A DNA stretch of 64,000 bases from Caulobacter segnis ATCC 21756 (lineage in GTDB: Bacteria; Pseudomonadota; Alphaproteobacteria; Caulobacterales; Caulobacteraceae). The notes beneath the pieces are model-generated. The model made no database searches. It was given only the letters and a program-made list of their open reading frames with translations, and had not been told where the DNA came from. The translations under genes were made by a program, and so were the position numbers. Every line of letters begins with the position of its first letter. Position 1 is the first letter of the stretch. Below are positions 24,813 to 35,061 of the stretch, piece after piece. Location: positions 310,001 to 374,000 of the forward strand of contig NC_014100.1 in assembly GCF_000092285.1 (NCBI RefSeq). The letters run 5' to 3'.

Positions 24813-25799
24813 TTGGGCGTCTCGATAGTTGTTCTGATCCTGCTGGTCCTGGCGTTCGTCCTGGTGGCCAGCGTGATCAAGATCGTGCCCCAGGGGCGCG
24901 AATTCACCGTGGAGCGGTTCGGCCGCTACACCCGGACCCTGAAGCCCGGCATCAGCATCCTCACCCCCTTCGTCGAGACGATCGGGCGCAAGGTCAACAT
25001 GATGGAGCAGGTGCTCGACGTCCCGCAGCAGGAGGTCATCACCAAGGACAACGTGTCGGTGAAGGTCGACGCGATCGTCTTCATCCAGGTCATGGACGCC
25101 GCCGCGGCCGCCTATCGCGTCGACAACCTGATCTACGCCATCACCCAGCTGGCCCAGACCAACCTGCGCACGGTCGTCGGCTCGATGGAGCTGGACGAGG
25201 TGCTGTCGCAGCGCGACGCGATCAACACCCGCCTGCTGTCGACCATCGACCACGCCACGGGCCCGTGGGGCGTCAAGGTCGCGCGGATCGAGATCAAGGA
25301 CCTGACCCCGCCGCCGGACATCACCAACGCCATGGCCCGCCAGATGAAGGCCGAGCGCGAGAAGCGCGCGGTGATCACCGAGGCGGAAGGCGAAAAGCAG
25401 TCCCAGATCGCCCGCGCCGAGGGTCAGAAGCAATCGGCCATCCTGCAGGCCGAGGGCCGCCGCGAGGCCGCCTTCCGCGACGCCGAGGCTCGCGAGCGCG
25501 AGGCCGAGGCCGAGGCCAAGGCGACGGCCTTCGTGTCCGAGGCGATTTCGAAGGGCGACGTCAACGCGATCAACTACTTCATCGCCCAGAAGTACGTCGA
25601 AGCCTTCGGCGAGCTGGCGCGCAGCCCGCAGCAGAAGACGGTGATCGTGCCCGCGGACTTCGCGGGCCTGACCGGGACCGTCGCGGGGGTGAGCGAGCTG
25701 ATCAAGAGCCTGGGCGCCGACGCGCCGCGGCCCGGCCCGGCGCCGCGCCCGACGCCGGGCGCCACCAGCACGCCGACCGGCGGCAAACGGGGAGCCTGA
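24813..25799 (+). CDS. SPFH/Band 7 (stomatin-like) membrane protein
   Basis: About 328 residues. An N-terminal helix ([20 protein letters not shown]) anchors it; the SPFH domain follows ([36 protein letters not shown]), then a long coiled coil rich in Glu, Ala and Arg (about 185-245) and a Pro-rich tail. The protein resembles QmcA and stomatins, which scaffold membrane microdomains. The TTG at 24813 is chosen because GGAGGAG lies 6-12 nt before it; a GTG at 24798 is an alternative. The NfeD gene follows three nt after the stop, the usual pairing. Confidence 0.88.
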   Translation: MGVSIVVLILLVLAFVLVASVIKIVPQGREFTVERFGRYTRTLKPGISILTPFVETIGRKVNMMEQVLDVPQQEVITKDNVSVKVDAIVFIQVMDAAAAAYRVDNLIYAITQLAQTNLRTVVGSMELDEVLSQRDAINTRLLSTIDHATGPWGVKVARIEIKDLTPPPDITNAMARQMKAEREKRAVITEAEGEKQSQIARAEGQKQSAILQAEGRREAAFRDAEAREREAEAEAKATAFVSEAISKGDVNAINYFIAQKYVEAFGELARSPQQKTVIVPADFAGLTGTVAGVSELIKSLGADAPRPGPAPRPTPGATSTPTGGKRGA

Positions 25800-25802
25800 G
25801 CC

Positions 25803-26264
25803 ATGGTCGCCTTGCAAGGCCTCTATGCGACGCATCCCTTCTGGCCCTGGCTGGCCCTGGCGGCGCTGTTCCTGGCGATCGAGGTGGCGACCGGCACGGG
25901 CTGGCTGCTGTGGCCCGCCGCCAGCGCCTTCGTCGTCGGCCTCCTGGCCGAGGCGCTGCATCCGGGCCTCGCACTCGAGCTCGGCTTGTTCGCCGTGCTG
26001 ACCATAGCCTCGACCTATCTGGCGCGGCGCTTCCTGCGTCCGGTGCTGGAGTCGACCAGTCCGGACCTGAACGACCCGCTCCAGCGCCTTGTCGGCCAGC
26101 ACGGCCAGGTGATGGCGGCGTTCGAACAGGGGCGGGGCCGGGTCTTCGTCGACGGCAAGGACTGGGCGGCTGAAACCGACGATCCCGCGCCGCTCGTCGA
26201 CCAGACCGTGGTCGTCACCGGCGTTGATGGCGCGGTTCTCAAGGTGCGCGCCTTGCCCGCCTGA
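25803..26264 (+). CDS. NfeD family membrane protein
   Basis: 153-residue NfeD short-form protein: two or three hydrophobic helices (about 13-35, 40-50, 58-74), then a soluble OB-fold domain (LVGQHGQVMAAFEQGRGRVFVDGKDWAAE). NfeD proteins pair with SPFH partners, as here, where the gene sits directly after the stomatin-like gene. The pair is thought to organise inner-membrane microdomains and protein quality control. Protease-domain residues of the long NfeD type are absent. Confidence 0.88.
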   Translation: MVALQGLYATHPFWPWLALAALFLAIEVATGTGWLLWPAASAFVVGLLAEALHPGLALELGLFAVLTIASTYLARRFLRPVLESTSPDLNDPLQRLVGQHGQVMAAFEQGRGRVFVDGKDWAAETDDPAPLVDQTVVVTGVDGAVLKVRALPA

Positions 26265-26379
26265 CACGGGCCGCTGACAAAAGGGCGGCGGTCCCCCTGT
26301 TATTGACGAAAGATCGCACCATTTGAGGCCGCGCGAGCTGCGCCTTGAAGGCGCGGATCATCACGCAGAGGGAGACGGC

Positions 26380-27302
<923 letters not shown>

Positions 27303-27306
<4 letters not shown>

Positions 27307-28064
27307 ACCTCTTCGCGATCAAGGCCATCTACCGCTTCGAGATGGCGCGGTGGTTCCGCACCCTGGCCCAGAGCGTCATCTCGCCGGTCCTGTCGACCAG
27401 CCTCTATTTTGTGGTGTTCGGCTCGGCGATCGGTTCGCGCATGCAGGCCATCGACGGGATCAGCTACGGCGCCTTCATCGTGCCGGGCCTGATCATGCTG
27501 TCGCTGCTCAGCGAGAGCATCTCCAACGCCTCGTTCGGCATCTACATGCCCAAGTGGGCGGGCACGATCTATGAGCTGCTGTCGGCGCCCGTCGCCTGGT
27601 ACGAGGCCGTGGCCGGCTATGTCGGGGCGGCGGCGACCAAGTCGATCTGCCTGGGCCTGCTGATCCTGGCGACGGCGCGGATCTTCGTGCCGTTCGAGAT
27701 CGCCCACCCGTTCGTGATGCTGCTGTTCCTGGTCCTGACCTCGGTGACCTTCAGCCTGTTCGGCTTCATCATCGGGGTCTGGGCCGACGACTTCCAGAAG
27801 CTGCAGATCGTGCCGCTGCTGATCGTGACGCCGCTGACCTTCCTGGGCGGCAGCTTCTACTCGATCAAGATGCTGCCGGAGATCTGGCAGAAGATCACCC
27901 TGTTCAACCCGGTGGTCTATCTGATCAGCGGCTTCCGCTGGGCCTTCTACGGCCAGTCGGACGTGGGCGTGGGGGTCAGCCTGGGGATGACCGCCGTGTT
28001 CCTGGTCGTGTGCCTGACGGCGGTCGCCTGGATCTTCAAGACCGGCTACCGGCTGAAGGTCTAG
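27303..28064 (+). CDS. ABC-2 type transporter permease
   Basis: 253-residue inner-membrane permease with six hydrophobic helices and the ABC-2 signature around [34 protein letters not shown] near the C-terminus, where the YadH-like family has its conserved motif. It forms an exporter with the ATPase encoded just upstream. Substrate unknown. The last codon TAG overlaps the stop of the convergent gene at 28061 (shared CTAG). Confidence 0.9.
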
Positions 28065-28540
28065 TCTTCGTCTTCGTCTTCGGCGTCCTCCGCCTCGGTC
28101 GGGACCGCCGCCTTCAGTCCCTTCAGCCCGCCCGCCTTGGCGCCCTTGGCGACCAGGGCGGTCTCGGCCCGGCGGACCATGGCGCGCTCGCCGTTGAAGG
28201 CGGCCAGCGCGGCGCAGGCCTCGAAGAAGCCCGCGTTCTCGCGGGTGTCGATTTCGGGCTGCTGGATGATCAGATGCAGGTCGCGGGCGCGCAGCTTCAG
28301 CACGACGTCCATCACCGCGACGAGATCGCCGCCCAGGGCGTGCAGACTGGGCGCGGCCAGGACGCCGCCGGGCTCGAGGGCTTCCACGGCGCGCTCCAGA
28401 CCCGGCCGCACGACGCCCGAGGCCAGGCAGCGGTCGCTGAACACCTGCTCGCAGCCCACCAGCAGCAGGCGCTCCTCCTGGGCGGGACTGAAGAACACCC
28501 CCGGCGCGGGCGGGACGCGGTAATAGCCGACGAATTTCAT
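28061..28540 (-). CDS. Serine-recombinase-like protein lacking catalytic residues
   Basis: 159-residue protein. Its whole length lines up with the catalytic domain of resolvase/invertase recombinases. MKFVGYYRV matches the start; CEQVF...[15 protein letters not shown] matches the usual 'CE.iF.D..SG...RPgLeraL'; [14 protein letters not shown] replaces 'gD.LvvwkLDRLgR'; and [29 protein letters not shown] replaces the E-helix. The catalytic Ser after YRV is Pro10, and the Asp/Arg pair of the LDRLxR motif is lost, so no recombination activity is expected. There is no DNA-binding domain; the tail is acidic (149-159). Start 28540 is the match to family N-termini. Probably a domesticated or decayed recombinase domain with a new function. 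Confidence 0.78.
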   Translation of the reverse strand: MKFVGYYRVPPAPGVFFSPAQEERLLLVGCEQVFSDRCLASGVVRPGLERAVEALEPGGVLAAPSLHALGGDLVAVMDVVLKLRARDLHLIIQQPEIDTRENAGFFEACAALAAFNGERAMVRRAETALVAKGAKAGGLKGLKAAVPTEAEDAEDEDED

Positions 28541-28626
28541 GGTCCGCCCATCGCAAACCCGTAGCGCCCTGGCGAGGGGAAAACCGCGACCGCCCACAGA
28601 CTTCGTCAGCGGCCGCGAGACGAATG

Positions 28627-29481
28627 CTAGAGCGACTTCAGCACACCGGCCACGAAGGCCGCCAATGGCGTGGTCGGATGCCCGATCAGGCTCGAAAGCT
28701 GGCGGCCTTCTTCCAACAATCCGCCCTTCGAGACGCCGACATCGGACTGCGCCAGCATCGCGGCCACCGGCGCGGGAAGCCCAATGCTTTCCAGGACCTT
28801 GGCGTAGTCGGCTTCCGGAAGATCGTTGTAGGGCAGCGAGCGGCCGGTCTGGCGGGAGACCTCGGCGGCCAGATCGGCCATCGAGAAGCTCTCGTCGCCG
28901 CCCAGCTCGTAGATCTTGCCCGCGTGGTCCTCGCTGGTCAGCACGACGGCGGCGGCTTCGGCGTATTCGGCCCGAAGCGCCGCGGAAATCCGCCCCTCGC
29001 CAGCGCTGCCGGCGAAGGCTCCGGCGTGAAGCGCGCCCGCGATCGCGCCGGCGTAGTTCTCGAGGTACCAGCCGTTGCGCAGCAGGGTGTAGTCGAGGCC
29101 CGACTCCTGGATCAGGGCTTCGGTGGCTCGGTGCTCGACGCCCAGGCCGATCGGCGTGTCATCGGCGCGCAGGATGCTGGTGTAGGCGATCCGCTTCACG
29201 CTGGCGGCCTTGGCGGCTTCGATCACGTTGTGATGCTGGGACACGCGCTGGCCGATCGCGTCGCTGGAGATCAGCAGCAGCACGTCGACCCCCGCGAGGG
29301 CGGCGGCCAGGGTCTCGGGCTTGTCGTAGTCGGCGGCGCGGGCCTCGACACCGAGGTCGGCGGCCTTGGCCGGATCGCGGACCAGGGCGACGAGGGACTC
29401 GGCCGGCGCGCGGGCCTTTAGCTTCTCGATGACCAGACGGCCTAGTTGGCCGGTGGCGCCGGTGACGGCGATGATCGTCAT
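28627..29481 (-). CDS. NAD(P)H:quinone oxidoreductase QorB-like (NmrA family)
   Basis: 284-residue atypical SDR of the NmrA/QorB family. The start IIAVTGATGQLGRLVIEKL holds the NADP-binding GxxGxxG, VKRIAYTSILRADD and LDYTLLRNGWYLENYAG are typical of QorB (YtfG). These enzymes reduce quinones or other electrophiles with NAD(P)H. It is divergent from an HxlR-type gene, exactly as E. coli ytfG sits beside ytfH, so the two form a regulated pair. Confidence 0.88.
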   Translation of the reverse strand: MTIIAVTGATGQLGRLVIEKLKARAPAESLVALVRDPAKAADLGVEARAADYDKPETLAAALAGVDVLLLISSDAIGQRVSQHHNVIEAAKAASVKRIAYTSILRADDTPIGLGVEHRATEALIQESGLDYTLLRNGWYLENYAGAIAGALHAGAFAGSAGEGRISAALRAEYAEAAAVVLTSEDHAGKIYELGGDESFSMADLAAEVSRQTGRSLPYNDLPEADYAKVLESIGLPAPVAAMLAQSDVGVSKGGLLEEGRQLSSLIGHPTTPLAAFVAGVLKSL

Positions 29482-29525
29482 GTTCCTGCTCCTGTTTAGC
29501 GGACGATCGTCATCTAGGACCCTTG

Positions 29526-29559
29526 CTTACTTTTCGTAAGTACGTACATGAAGGTAAGC
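29526..29559. promoter_or_regulatory. Operator candidates between qorB-like and HxlR genes
   Basis: CTTAC (29526-29530) and GTAAG (29536-29540) form an inverted repeat, GTAAGC recurs at 29554-29559, and TACGTA lies between them. HxlR family operators usually contain such paired half-sites at divergent promoters. Confidence 0.45.
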
Positions 29560-30006
29560 ATGGAAAAGTCCGAACCTTCCGAAATGGCGTCGCGCCGGCC
29601 GCTCTCCGAGATCGTCGTCAATGGCGGCATGCGGGGGAACCTGATGGCCGCCGCCTGCCCCTCGCGCGAGGTGCTCAACCACGTCACGAGCCGCTGGGGC
29701 GTCCTGGTCCTTATGGCCCTGGAGACCCGCACCCTGCGCTTCAGCCAGCTGAAGCGGCAGATCGGCGGTGTCAGCGAGCGCATGCTGGCCCAGACCCTCA
29801 AGCATCTGGAGAGCGACGGCTTCGTGCGCCGCCAGGCCTTCGAGGTCGTGCCGCCGCACGTCGAGTACAGCCTGACGCCGCTGGGCCTGGAGGTCGCCGA
29901 GCGGGTGCGCGGCCTGGCCGATTGGATCCAGGTGAACCTTGGCCGCATCCTGCCGAACTGGGATCCGGAGGTTCTGGCCAACTACGCGCCGGAGACGGTC
30001 GCCTAG
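29560..30006 (+). CDS. HxlR family regulator (YtfH/QorR-like)
   Basis: 148-residue winged-helix regulator with the HxlR pattern: CPSREVLNHVTSRWGVLVLMALETRTLRFSQLKRQIGGVSERMLAQTLKHLESDGFV. Cys29 in this numbering is the usual redox or quinone-responsive residue. ATG 29560 has AAGG five bases before it and leaves the operator region untranslated; the ATG at 29548 lacks a ribosome binding site. It probably represses the divergent qorB-like gene and itself. Confidence 0.88.
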   Translation: MEKSEPSEMASRRPLSEIVVNGGMRGNLMAAACPSREVLNHVTSRWGVLVLMALETRTLRFSQLKRQIGGVSERMLAQTLKHLESDGFVRRQAFEVVPPHVEYSLTPLGLEVAERVRGLADWIQVNLGRILPNWDPEVLANYAPETVA

Positions 30007-30027
30007 GTCCGGGCGCGCCGGGCGTCG

Positions 30028-30477
30028 CTACCCGAAACGCGGATTGGCCTGGCGCAGGCCTTCGTTGGCCAGGGCGTCCGCGCGCTCGTTCAGCGGATGG
30101 CCGGCGTGGCCCTTGACCCAGCGCCAGTCGACGTCGTGGCGCGCGCGCGCGGCGTCGAGCCGCTTCCAGAGGTCGTCGTTCTTGACCGGGCTCTTGTCGG
30201 CCGTCTTCCAGCCGCGCGCCTTCCAGCCGCGGATCCACTCCTGGATGCCCTTCATCACGTACTGGCTGTCGGTGTGAAGCTCGACCTTGCAGGGGCGGTT
30301 CAGCAGTTCCAGCGCCTGGATGGCGGCCATCAGCTCCATGCGGTTGTTGGTCGTCCCCGGCTCGCCGCCGCAGATTTCCTTCTTCTTGTCGCCGTAGAAC
30401 AGGATGGCGCCCCAGCCGCCGGGGCCCGGATTCCCCTTGCAGGCGCCGTCGGTGTAGATCGTGACCTTGGGCGTCAT
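30028..30477 (-). CDS. rnhA: Ribonuclease HI
   Basis: 149-residue RNase HI that cleaves the RNA strand of RNA-DNA hybrids. [16 protein letters not shown] contains the first catalytic Asp (residue 9 or 10), followed by the Glu in [10 protein letters not shown], the Asp in HTDSQYV and the Asp-rich motif near [11 protein letters not shown], all with normal spacing. Its ATG shares a base with the thrB stop codon (TGATG), so it is translated from the thrB message. Length normal. Confidence 0.96.
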   Translation of the reverse strand: MTPKVTIYTDGACKGNPGPGGWGAILFYGDKKKEICGGEPGTTNNRMELMAAIQALELLNRPCKVELHTDSQYVMKGIQEWIRGWKARGWKTADKSPVKNDDLWKRLDAARARHDVDWRWVKGHAGHPLNERADALANEGLRQANPRFG

Positions 30478-31427
30478 CAGAAGAGCACGAGGCCTTCGCG
30501 GTGGACGGCCAGCTTGCGCTCGTACTCCAGCGGGTCCTTGGGCCTCACAAGCGCGCCGGCGGGCGTCGCGCCCCAGTCGGCGAGGCGCGTCAGGAAGAAG
30601 CGCATGGCCGCGCCGCGCGCCAGGATCGGCAGGGCTTCCTTCTCGGCCGGGCTCAGCGGGCGGCGGCGCTCATAGCCGTTCAGCAGCGCCTTGGCCGCGG
30701 TGATGTTGAAGCTGCCGTCCGCCTCGAAGCACCAGGCGTTCAGGGTCACCGCCAGGTCGTAGGCGTAGGCGTCGTCGCAGGCGAAATAGAAGTCGATCGT
30801 CGCGGCGAACTTGCCGTCGGTGCGGAAGAAGACGTTGTCGGGGAAATAGTCGGCGTGGACCGTGCCCGAGGGCAGGTTGCGCGGCCACATCAGGGACAGC
30901 TGCGCCAGGTCCTGGTCGATGGTGGCGGAAAGGCCTGGTTTCAGGTCTTCGGCGGCCTTGCGGTGCTTGGCGAACAGCGGCGCCCAGGCGGCCTGGCCGA
31001 GGTCGTTGGCGCGGCGGCCGGGATAGCCCTCGCCGGCCAGGTGCAGCCAGGCCAGACCTTCGCCCGCTTCGCGGCAGTGGGCGACGGTGGGTTTGCGCGC
31101 CGACAGGCCCGACATGAACTCGACGATGGCGGCCGGCTTGCCGCGCAGGGTCGACAGCGTGCGGCCGTTGCGGTCCGGCACCGGCCGGGCGCTGGGATAG
31201 CCCTTGTCGGCCAGCCAGGTCAGCAGGTTCAGGAAGTAAGGCAGGTCCTCGGCCTTCACCCGGCGCTCGTAGACGGTCAGGATGTAGCGACCCTTCTCCG
31301 TCTCCAGCAGGAAGTTGGAGTTCTCCACGCCCTCGGCGATGCCCTTGAACGCCAGTGGCGCCCCCAGGTCGTAGCCCTGGAGGAAGGCGGCGAGTTCGTC
31401 GTCGGTGATGTCGGTATAGACGGCCAT
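30477..31427 (-). CDS. thrB: Homoserine kinase (ThrB, choline-kinase-like)
   Basis: 316-residue homoserine kinase of the type II family, unrelated to GHMP-type ThrB. It phosphorylates homoserine in the threonine pathway. The start [19 protein letters not shown], the nucleotide-loop-like region [22 protein letters not shown], and [12 protein letters not shown] (the catalytic HxDxxxxN of aminoglycoside-kinase-like folds) are all present. It belongs to an ispH-thrB-rnhA strand, an order common in alphaproteobacteria. Confidence 0.95.
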   Translation of the reverse strand: MAVYTDITDDELAAFLQGYDLGAPLAFKGIAEGVENSNFLLETEKGRYILTVYERRVKAEDLPYFLNLLTWLADKGYPSARPVPDRNGRTLSTLRGKPAAIVEFMSGLSARKPTVAHCREAGEGLAWLHLAGEGYPGRRANDLGQAAWAPLFAKHRKAAEDLKPGLSATIDQDLAQLSLMWPRNLPSGTVHADYFPDNVFFRTDGKFAATIDFYFACDDAYAYDLAVTLNAWCFEADGSFNITAAKALLNGYERRRPLSPAEKEALPILARGAAMRFFLTRLADWGATPAGALVRPKDPLEYERKLAVHREGLVLF

Positions 31428-31469
31428 GACGCGGGGATGCGCGACGCGGCGCGTCCGGTCAAGCCGCCC

Positions 31470-32429
31470 TTACGCCGTCAGCAGCCGCGGCAGCTTGAAC
31501 GTGATCGTCTCGCGCGCCTCGACCAGTTCCTCGACGGTGGTGTCGAACCGCGCCGAGATCGCGTCGATGACGCCTTGCACCAGGTCCTCTGGGGCCGAGG
31601 CGCCGGCGGTCAGGCCGATACGCGAGACGCCGTCGAACCAGGCCCAGTCGATGCCGGAGGCGTCGTCGATCAGGTGGGCCTCGCGGGCGCCGGCCTTGAG
31701 GCCGACTTCCTTCAGGCGCACCGAGTTCGACGAGTTCTTCGAGCCGACCACCAGGACGAGCTCGGCCTGTTCGGCCAGGCGCCGCACTGCGTCCTGGCGG
31801 TTGGTCGTGGCGTAGCAGATGTCTTCCTTGTGCGGCGCGGCGATGCCGGGGAAACGCTCGCGCAGCAGGGCGACCATCTCGGCGGTGTCGTCGACCGACA
31901 GGGTGGTCTGGGTCAGGAAGGCGACGTTGCTGGCGTCTTTCGGGATCCAGGCGGCCGCGTCGGCGATGTCCTCGATCAGGGTGACCGCGCCCTCGGGCAG
32001 CTGGCCCATGGTGCCGATCACCTCGGGGTGGCCGGCGTGGCCGATCAGCACGATCTCGCGGCCGGCGTCATAGTGCTTCTGGGCCTCGACATGGACCTTG
32101 GACACCAGCGGGCAGGTGGCGTCGAGATAGATCATCTCGCGCGACTTGGCTTCGGCCGGCACCGACTTGGGCACGCCATGGGCCGAGAACACGACCGGGC
32201 GGTCGTCGGGCGCTTCGGAGAGCTCCTCGATGAACACCGCGCCCATCGCCTTCAGGCGATCGACGACGTGGCGGTTGTGGACGATCTCGTGACGCACATA
32301 GACCGGGGCGCCGAACTTCTCGACCGCGCGCTCGACGATCTGGATGGCGCGATCGACGCCGGCGCAGAACCCGCGCGGGCTGGCCAGCAGCAGCGAGATC
32401 GGGCGACGGATCGGGGTCTGGGCGTTCAT
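31470..32429 (-). CDS. ispH: 4-hydroxy-3-methylbut-2-enyl diphosphate reductase
   Basis: 319-residue IspH (LytB), the last enzyme of the MEP isoprenoid pathway, making IPP and DMAPP with a [4Fe-4S] cluster. The three cluster cysteines are visible in [10 protein letters not shown] (Cys21), [12 protein letters not shown] and [10 protein letters not shown]. The HxxHPE motif is in [11 protein letters not shown]. First gene of the ispH-thrB-rnhA strand; about 40 nt separate it from thrB. Essential in organisms that lack the mevalonate pathway. Confidence 0.96.
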   Translation of the reverse strand: MNAQTPIRRPISLLLASPRGFCAGVDRAIQIVERAVEKFGAPVYVRHEIVHNRHVVDRLKAMGAVFIEELSEAPDDRPVVFSAHGVPKSVPAEAKSREMIYLDATCPLVSKVHVEAQKHYDAGREIVLIGHAGHPEVIGTMGQLPEGAVTLIEDIADAAAWIPKDASNVAFLTQTTLSVDDTAEMVALLRERFPGIAAPHKEDICYATTNRQDAVRRLAEQAELVLVVGSKNSSNSVRLKEVGLKAGAREAHLIDDASGIDWAWFDGVSRIGLTAGASAPEDLVQGVIDAISARFDTTVEELVEARETITFKLPRLLTA

Positions 32430-32572
32430 GGCGCGGAAACTAGTGGTTCTGACCGCCGGGCGCCAGGAGTCTGCGTCGTTGCGACGTCACGCATATGCCT
32501 TTATCAGGCTGCATGACGCCGAAGGGGCTTTGTGGCTCCGCTTGGCTCTGTCTTCTTTGCACCGGACGTTTC

Positions 32573-33256
32573 ATGCGCCGCACCTTCACGCTCGCCCTCA
32601 GCGCCCTGATGGCCGTCTCGATCGCCGCGACCACGGCGACGGCCGCTTACGCTCAATCGCGCGGCGATCAGGGCGGGGGCGAAGACGACGGCGCCAAGAA
32701 GAGGAAGCGCGACGAAGAGTGGAACCAGCCCAAGGCGCCGCTGCAGCAGCTGCGCAACGCCGGTCCGTGTCCCTTCGTGAAGGTCCTCTACGACGCCAGC
32801 CGCTATGTCGAGTTCAAGGACGGCAAGGAGTCGGCCGGTCAGGCGGGCTTCACCGGCGAGATCCAGAGCCTGGCCTCGGGCTGCGCCTACAAGGGCGACG
32901 AGCCGATCAAGATCCGCGTCGAGGCGCTGTTCCAATTGGGCAAGGGCCCGCAGGCCGTGGGCGACAAGCACGTCTACCGCTACTGGGTGGCGGTGACCGA
33001 GCGGAACCAGGCCGTGATCGCCAAGGAATATTTCGACCTGCCCGTGACGTTCCCGTCCGGCCAGGATCGCGTCTACACCACCGAGACTCTCGAGCAGATC
33101 ACGATCCCGCGCGCCGACGCCAAGGTCAGCGGCGGCAATTTCGAGGTCCTGATCGGCTTCGATGTGACGCCGGAAATGGCGGCCTTCAACCGTGACGGCA
33201 AGCGCTTCCGCGTCCAGGCCGGTCAGGTTCAACCAGGGACTTCCACCAAGCAATGA
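32573..33256 (+). CDS. Secreted hypothetical protein preceding argS
   Basis: 227-residue protein with a clear Sec signal peptide ([28 protein letters not shown], residues 1-28). The mature part begins with a charged stretch ([13 protein letters not shown]) followed by a beta-rich domain with three cysteines, [24 protein letters not shown], and ending near Gln/Pro-rich residues. No family is recognised; Caulobacterales have such proteins. It shares an ATGA overlap with argS, so its translation is coupled to arginyl-tRNA synthetase. Start 32573 was chosen because the signal peptide begins there. Confidence 0.72.
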   Translation: MRRTFTLALSALMAVSIAATTATAAYAQSRGDQGGGEDDGAKKRKRDEEWNQPKAPLQQLRNAGPCPFVKVLYDASRYVEFKDGKESAGQAGFTGEIQSLASGCAYKGDEPIKIRVEALFQLGKGPQAVGDKHVYRYWVAVTERNQAVIAKEYFDLPVTFPSGQDRVYTTETLEQITIPRADAKVSGGNFEVLIGFDVTPEMAAFNRDGKRFRVQAGQVQPGTSTKQ

Positions 33257-35055
33257 ACGATTTGAAGCGGTCCCTGAGCGAGGCGGCTTCGGCCGCGTTC
33301 CAGGCCGCCGGACTTCCTCCCGAGTTCGGACGCGTCACCGCCTCCGACCGTCCCGACCTGGCTGATTTCCAGTGCAACGGCGCCCTCGCGGCGGCCAAGA
33401 GCGCCAAGCGCAATCCGCGCGAGATCGCCACCCAGGTGGTCGAGATCCTGAAGGCCGATCCGCGCCTCTCCTCGGTCGAGATCGCCGGCGCCGGCTTCAT
33501 CAACCTGCGGGTCAGCGACGAGGCGCTCTCGGTCCGCGCGCGAGAGATCGCCGCCGACGCCCGGACCGGCGCCCAGGTGCTGGACGCCCCGCGCCGCGTG
33601 CTGATCGACTACGCCGGCCCCAACGTCGCCAAGCCGATGCACGTGGGCCACCTGCGCGCCTCGATCATCGGCGAGTCGATCAAGCGTCTGTACCGCTTCC
33701 GCGGCGACGAGGTGCTGGGCGACGCCCACTTCGGCGACTGGGGCTTCCAGATGGGCCTGCTGATCAGCGCGATCCTGGACGAGGACGCCGCGATCCGGGC
33801 CCTGGTCGAAAAGCTGCCCGACACCGCCGCTGGCGCTGATCCGGCCGACGAGGCCGCGCTGAACGCCGAGCTCGACACCCGCATCGCCCTGGCCGACCTC
33901 GACCGGATCTATCCGGCCGCGTCGCTGCGCCAGAAGGAAGACGCCGCGTTCAAGGAGCGGGCCCGCAAGGCCACCGCCGAACTGCAGAACGGCCGCTACG
34001 GCTACCGCGTGCTGTGGAGCCACTTCGTCAAGGTCAGCCGCGTGGCCCTGGAGCGAGAGTTCCACGCCCTGGGCGTCGACTTCGATCTCTGGAAGGGCGA
34101 GAGCGACGTCAACGACCTGATCGAGCCGATGGTCGGCCAACTGGAGGCCAAGGGCCTGCTGGTCGAAGACCAAGGCGCCCGCATCGTCCGCGTCGCCCGC
34201 GAGGACGACAAGCAGGACGTGCCGCCGCTGCTGGTGGTGTCGTCCGAAGGCTCGGCGATGTACGGCACGACCGACCTGGCCACGATCCTGGATCGCCGCC
34301 AGTCGTTCGACCCGCACCTGATCCTCTACTGTGTCGACCAGCGCCAGGCGCTGCACTTCGAGACGGTGTTCCGCGCCGCCTACCTGGCCGGCTACGCCGA
34401 TGAAGGCTCGCTGGAGCACATCGGCTTTGGCACCATGAACGGGACGGACGGCAAGCCGTTCAAGACCCGCGCCGGCGGCGTCCTGAAGCTGCACGACCTG
34501 ATCGAGATGGCCCGCGAAAAGGCGCGCGAGCGCCTGCGCGAAGCCGGCCTCGGCGCCGAGCTGTCCGAAGAACAGTTCGAAGACACGGCCCACAAGGTCG
34601 GCGTCGCGGCCCTGAAGTTCGCCGACCTGCAGAACTTCCGCGGCACGTCCTACGTCTTCGACCTCGACCGCTTCACCAGCTTCGAGGGCAAGACCGGGCC
34701 GTACCTGCTGTACCAGTCGGTGCGCATCAAGAGCGTGTTGCGCAAGGCCGCCGAGGCCGGCGCGACGGCGGGCGAGATCGTGATCGGCGAGCAGGCCGAG
34801 CGGGATCTGGCCATGCTGCTGGACGCCTTCGAGGGCGCCCTGCAGGAAGCCTATGACAAGAAGGCTCCGAACTTTGTCGCCGAGCACGCCTACAGGCTGG
34901 CCCAGTCGTTCTCGAAGTTCTACGCCGCCTGCCCAATCATGAGCGCGGACACCGACGCCCTGCGGGCTTCGCGTCTGGCGTTGGCGGAGACGACCCTGCG
35001 CCAGCTGGAGCTCGCCCTGGATCTGCTGGGCGTTGAAGCGCCGGAGCGCATGTAA
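33253..35055 (+). CDS. argS: Arginyl-tRNA synthetase
   Basis: 600-residue class I aminoacyl-tRNA synthetase. The HIGH motif appears as HVGHL in [16 protein letters not shown], the DYAGPNVAK strand is present before it, and the C-terminal DALR-type anticodon-binding domain begins around residue 475 ([14 protein letters not shown]). Bacterial length is normal. Start ATG overlaps the stop of the preceding gene (ATGA). Essential for translation. Confidence 0.97.
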   Translation: MNDLKRSLSEAASAAFQAAGLPPEFGRVTASDRPDLADFQCNGALAAAKSAKRNPREIATQVVEILKADPRLSSVEIAGAGFINLRVSDEALSVRAREIAADARTGAQVLDAPRRVLIDYAGPNVAKPMHVGHLRASIIGESIKRLYRFRGDEVLGDAHFGDWGFQMGLLISAILDEDAAIRALVEKLPDTAAGADPADEAALNAELDTRIALADLDRIYPAASLRQKEDAAFKERARKATAELQNGRYGYRVLWSHFVKVSRVALEREFHALGVDFDLWKGESDVNDLIEPMVGQLEAKGLLVEDQGARIVRVAREDDKQDVPPLLVVSSEGSAMYGTTDLATILDRRQSFDPHLILYCVDQRQALHFETVFRAAYLAGYADEGSLEHIGFGTMNGTDGKPFKTRAGGVLKLHDLIEMAREKARERLREAGLGAELSEEQFEDTAHKVGVAALKFADLQNFRGTSYVFDLDRFTSFEGKTGPYLLYQSVRIKSVLRKAAEAGATAGEIVIGEQAERDLAMLLDAFEGALQEAYDKKAPNFVAEHAYRLAQSFSKFYAACPIMSADTDALRASRLALAETTLRQLELALDLLGVEAPERM

Positions 35056-35061
35056 TCGGCG

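Noticed and set aside
30501..32516. 671-codon plus-strand frame opposite thrB and ispH
   Set aside because: Spans two well-supported minus-strand genes; no similarity to any family.
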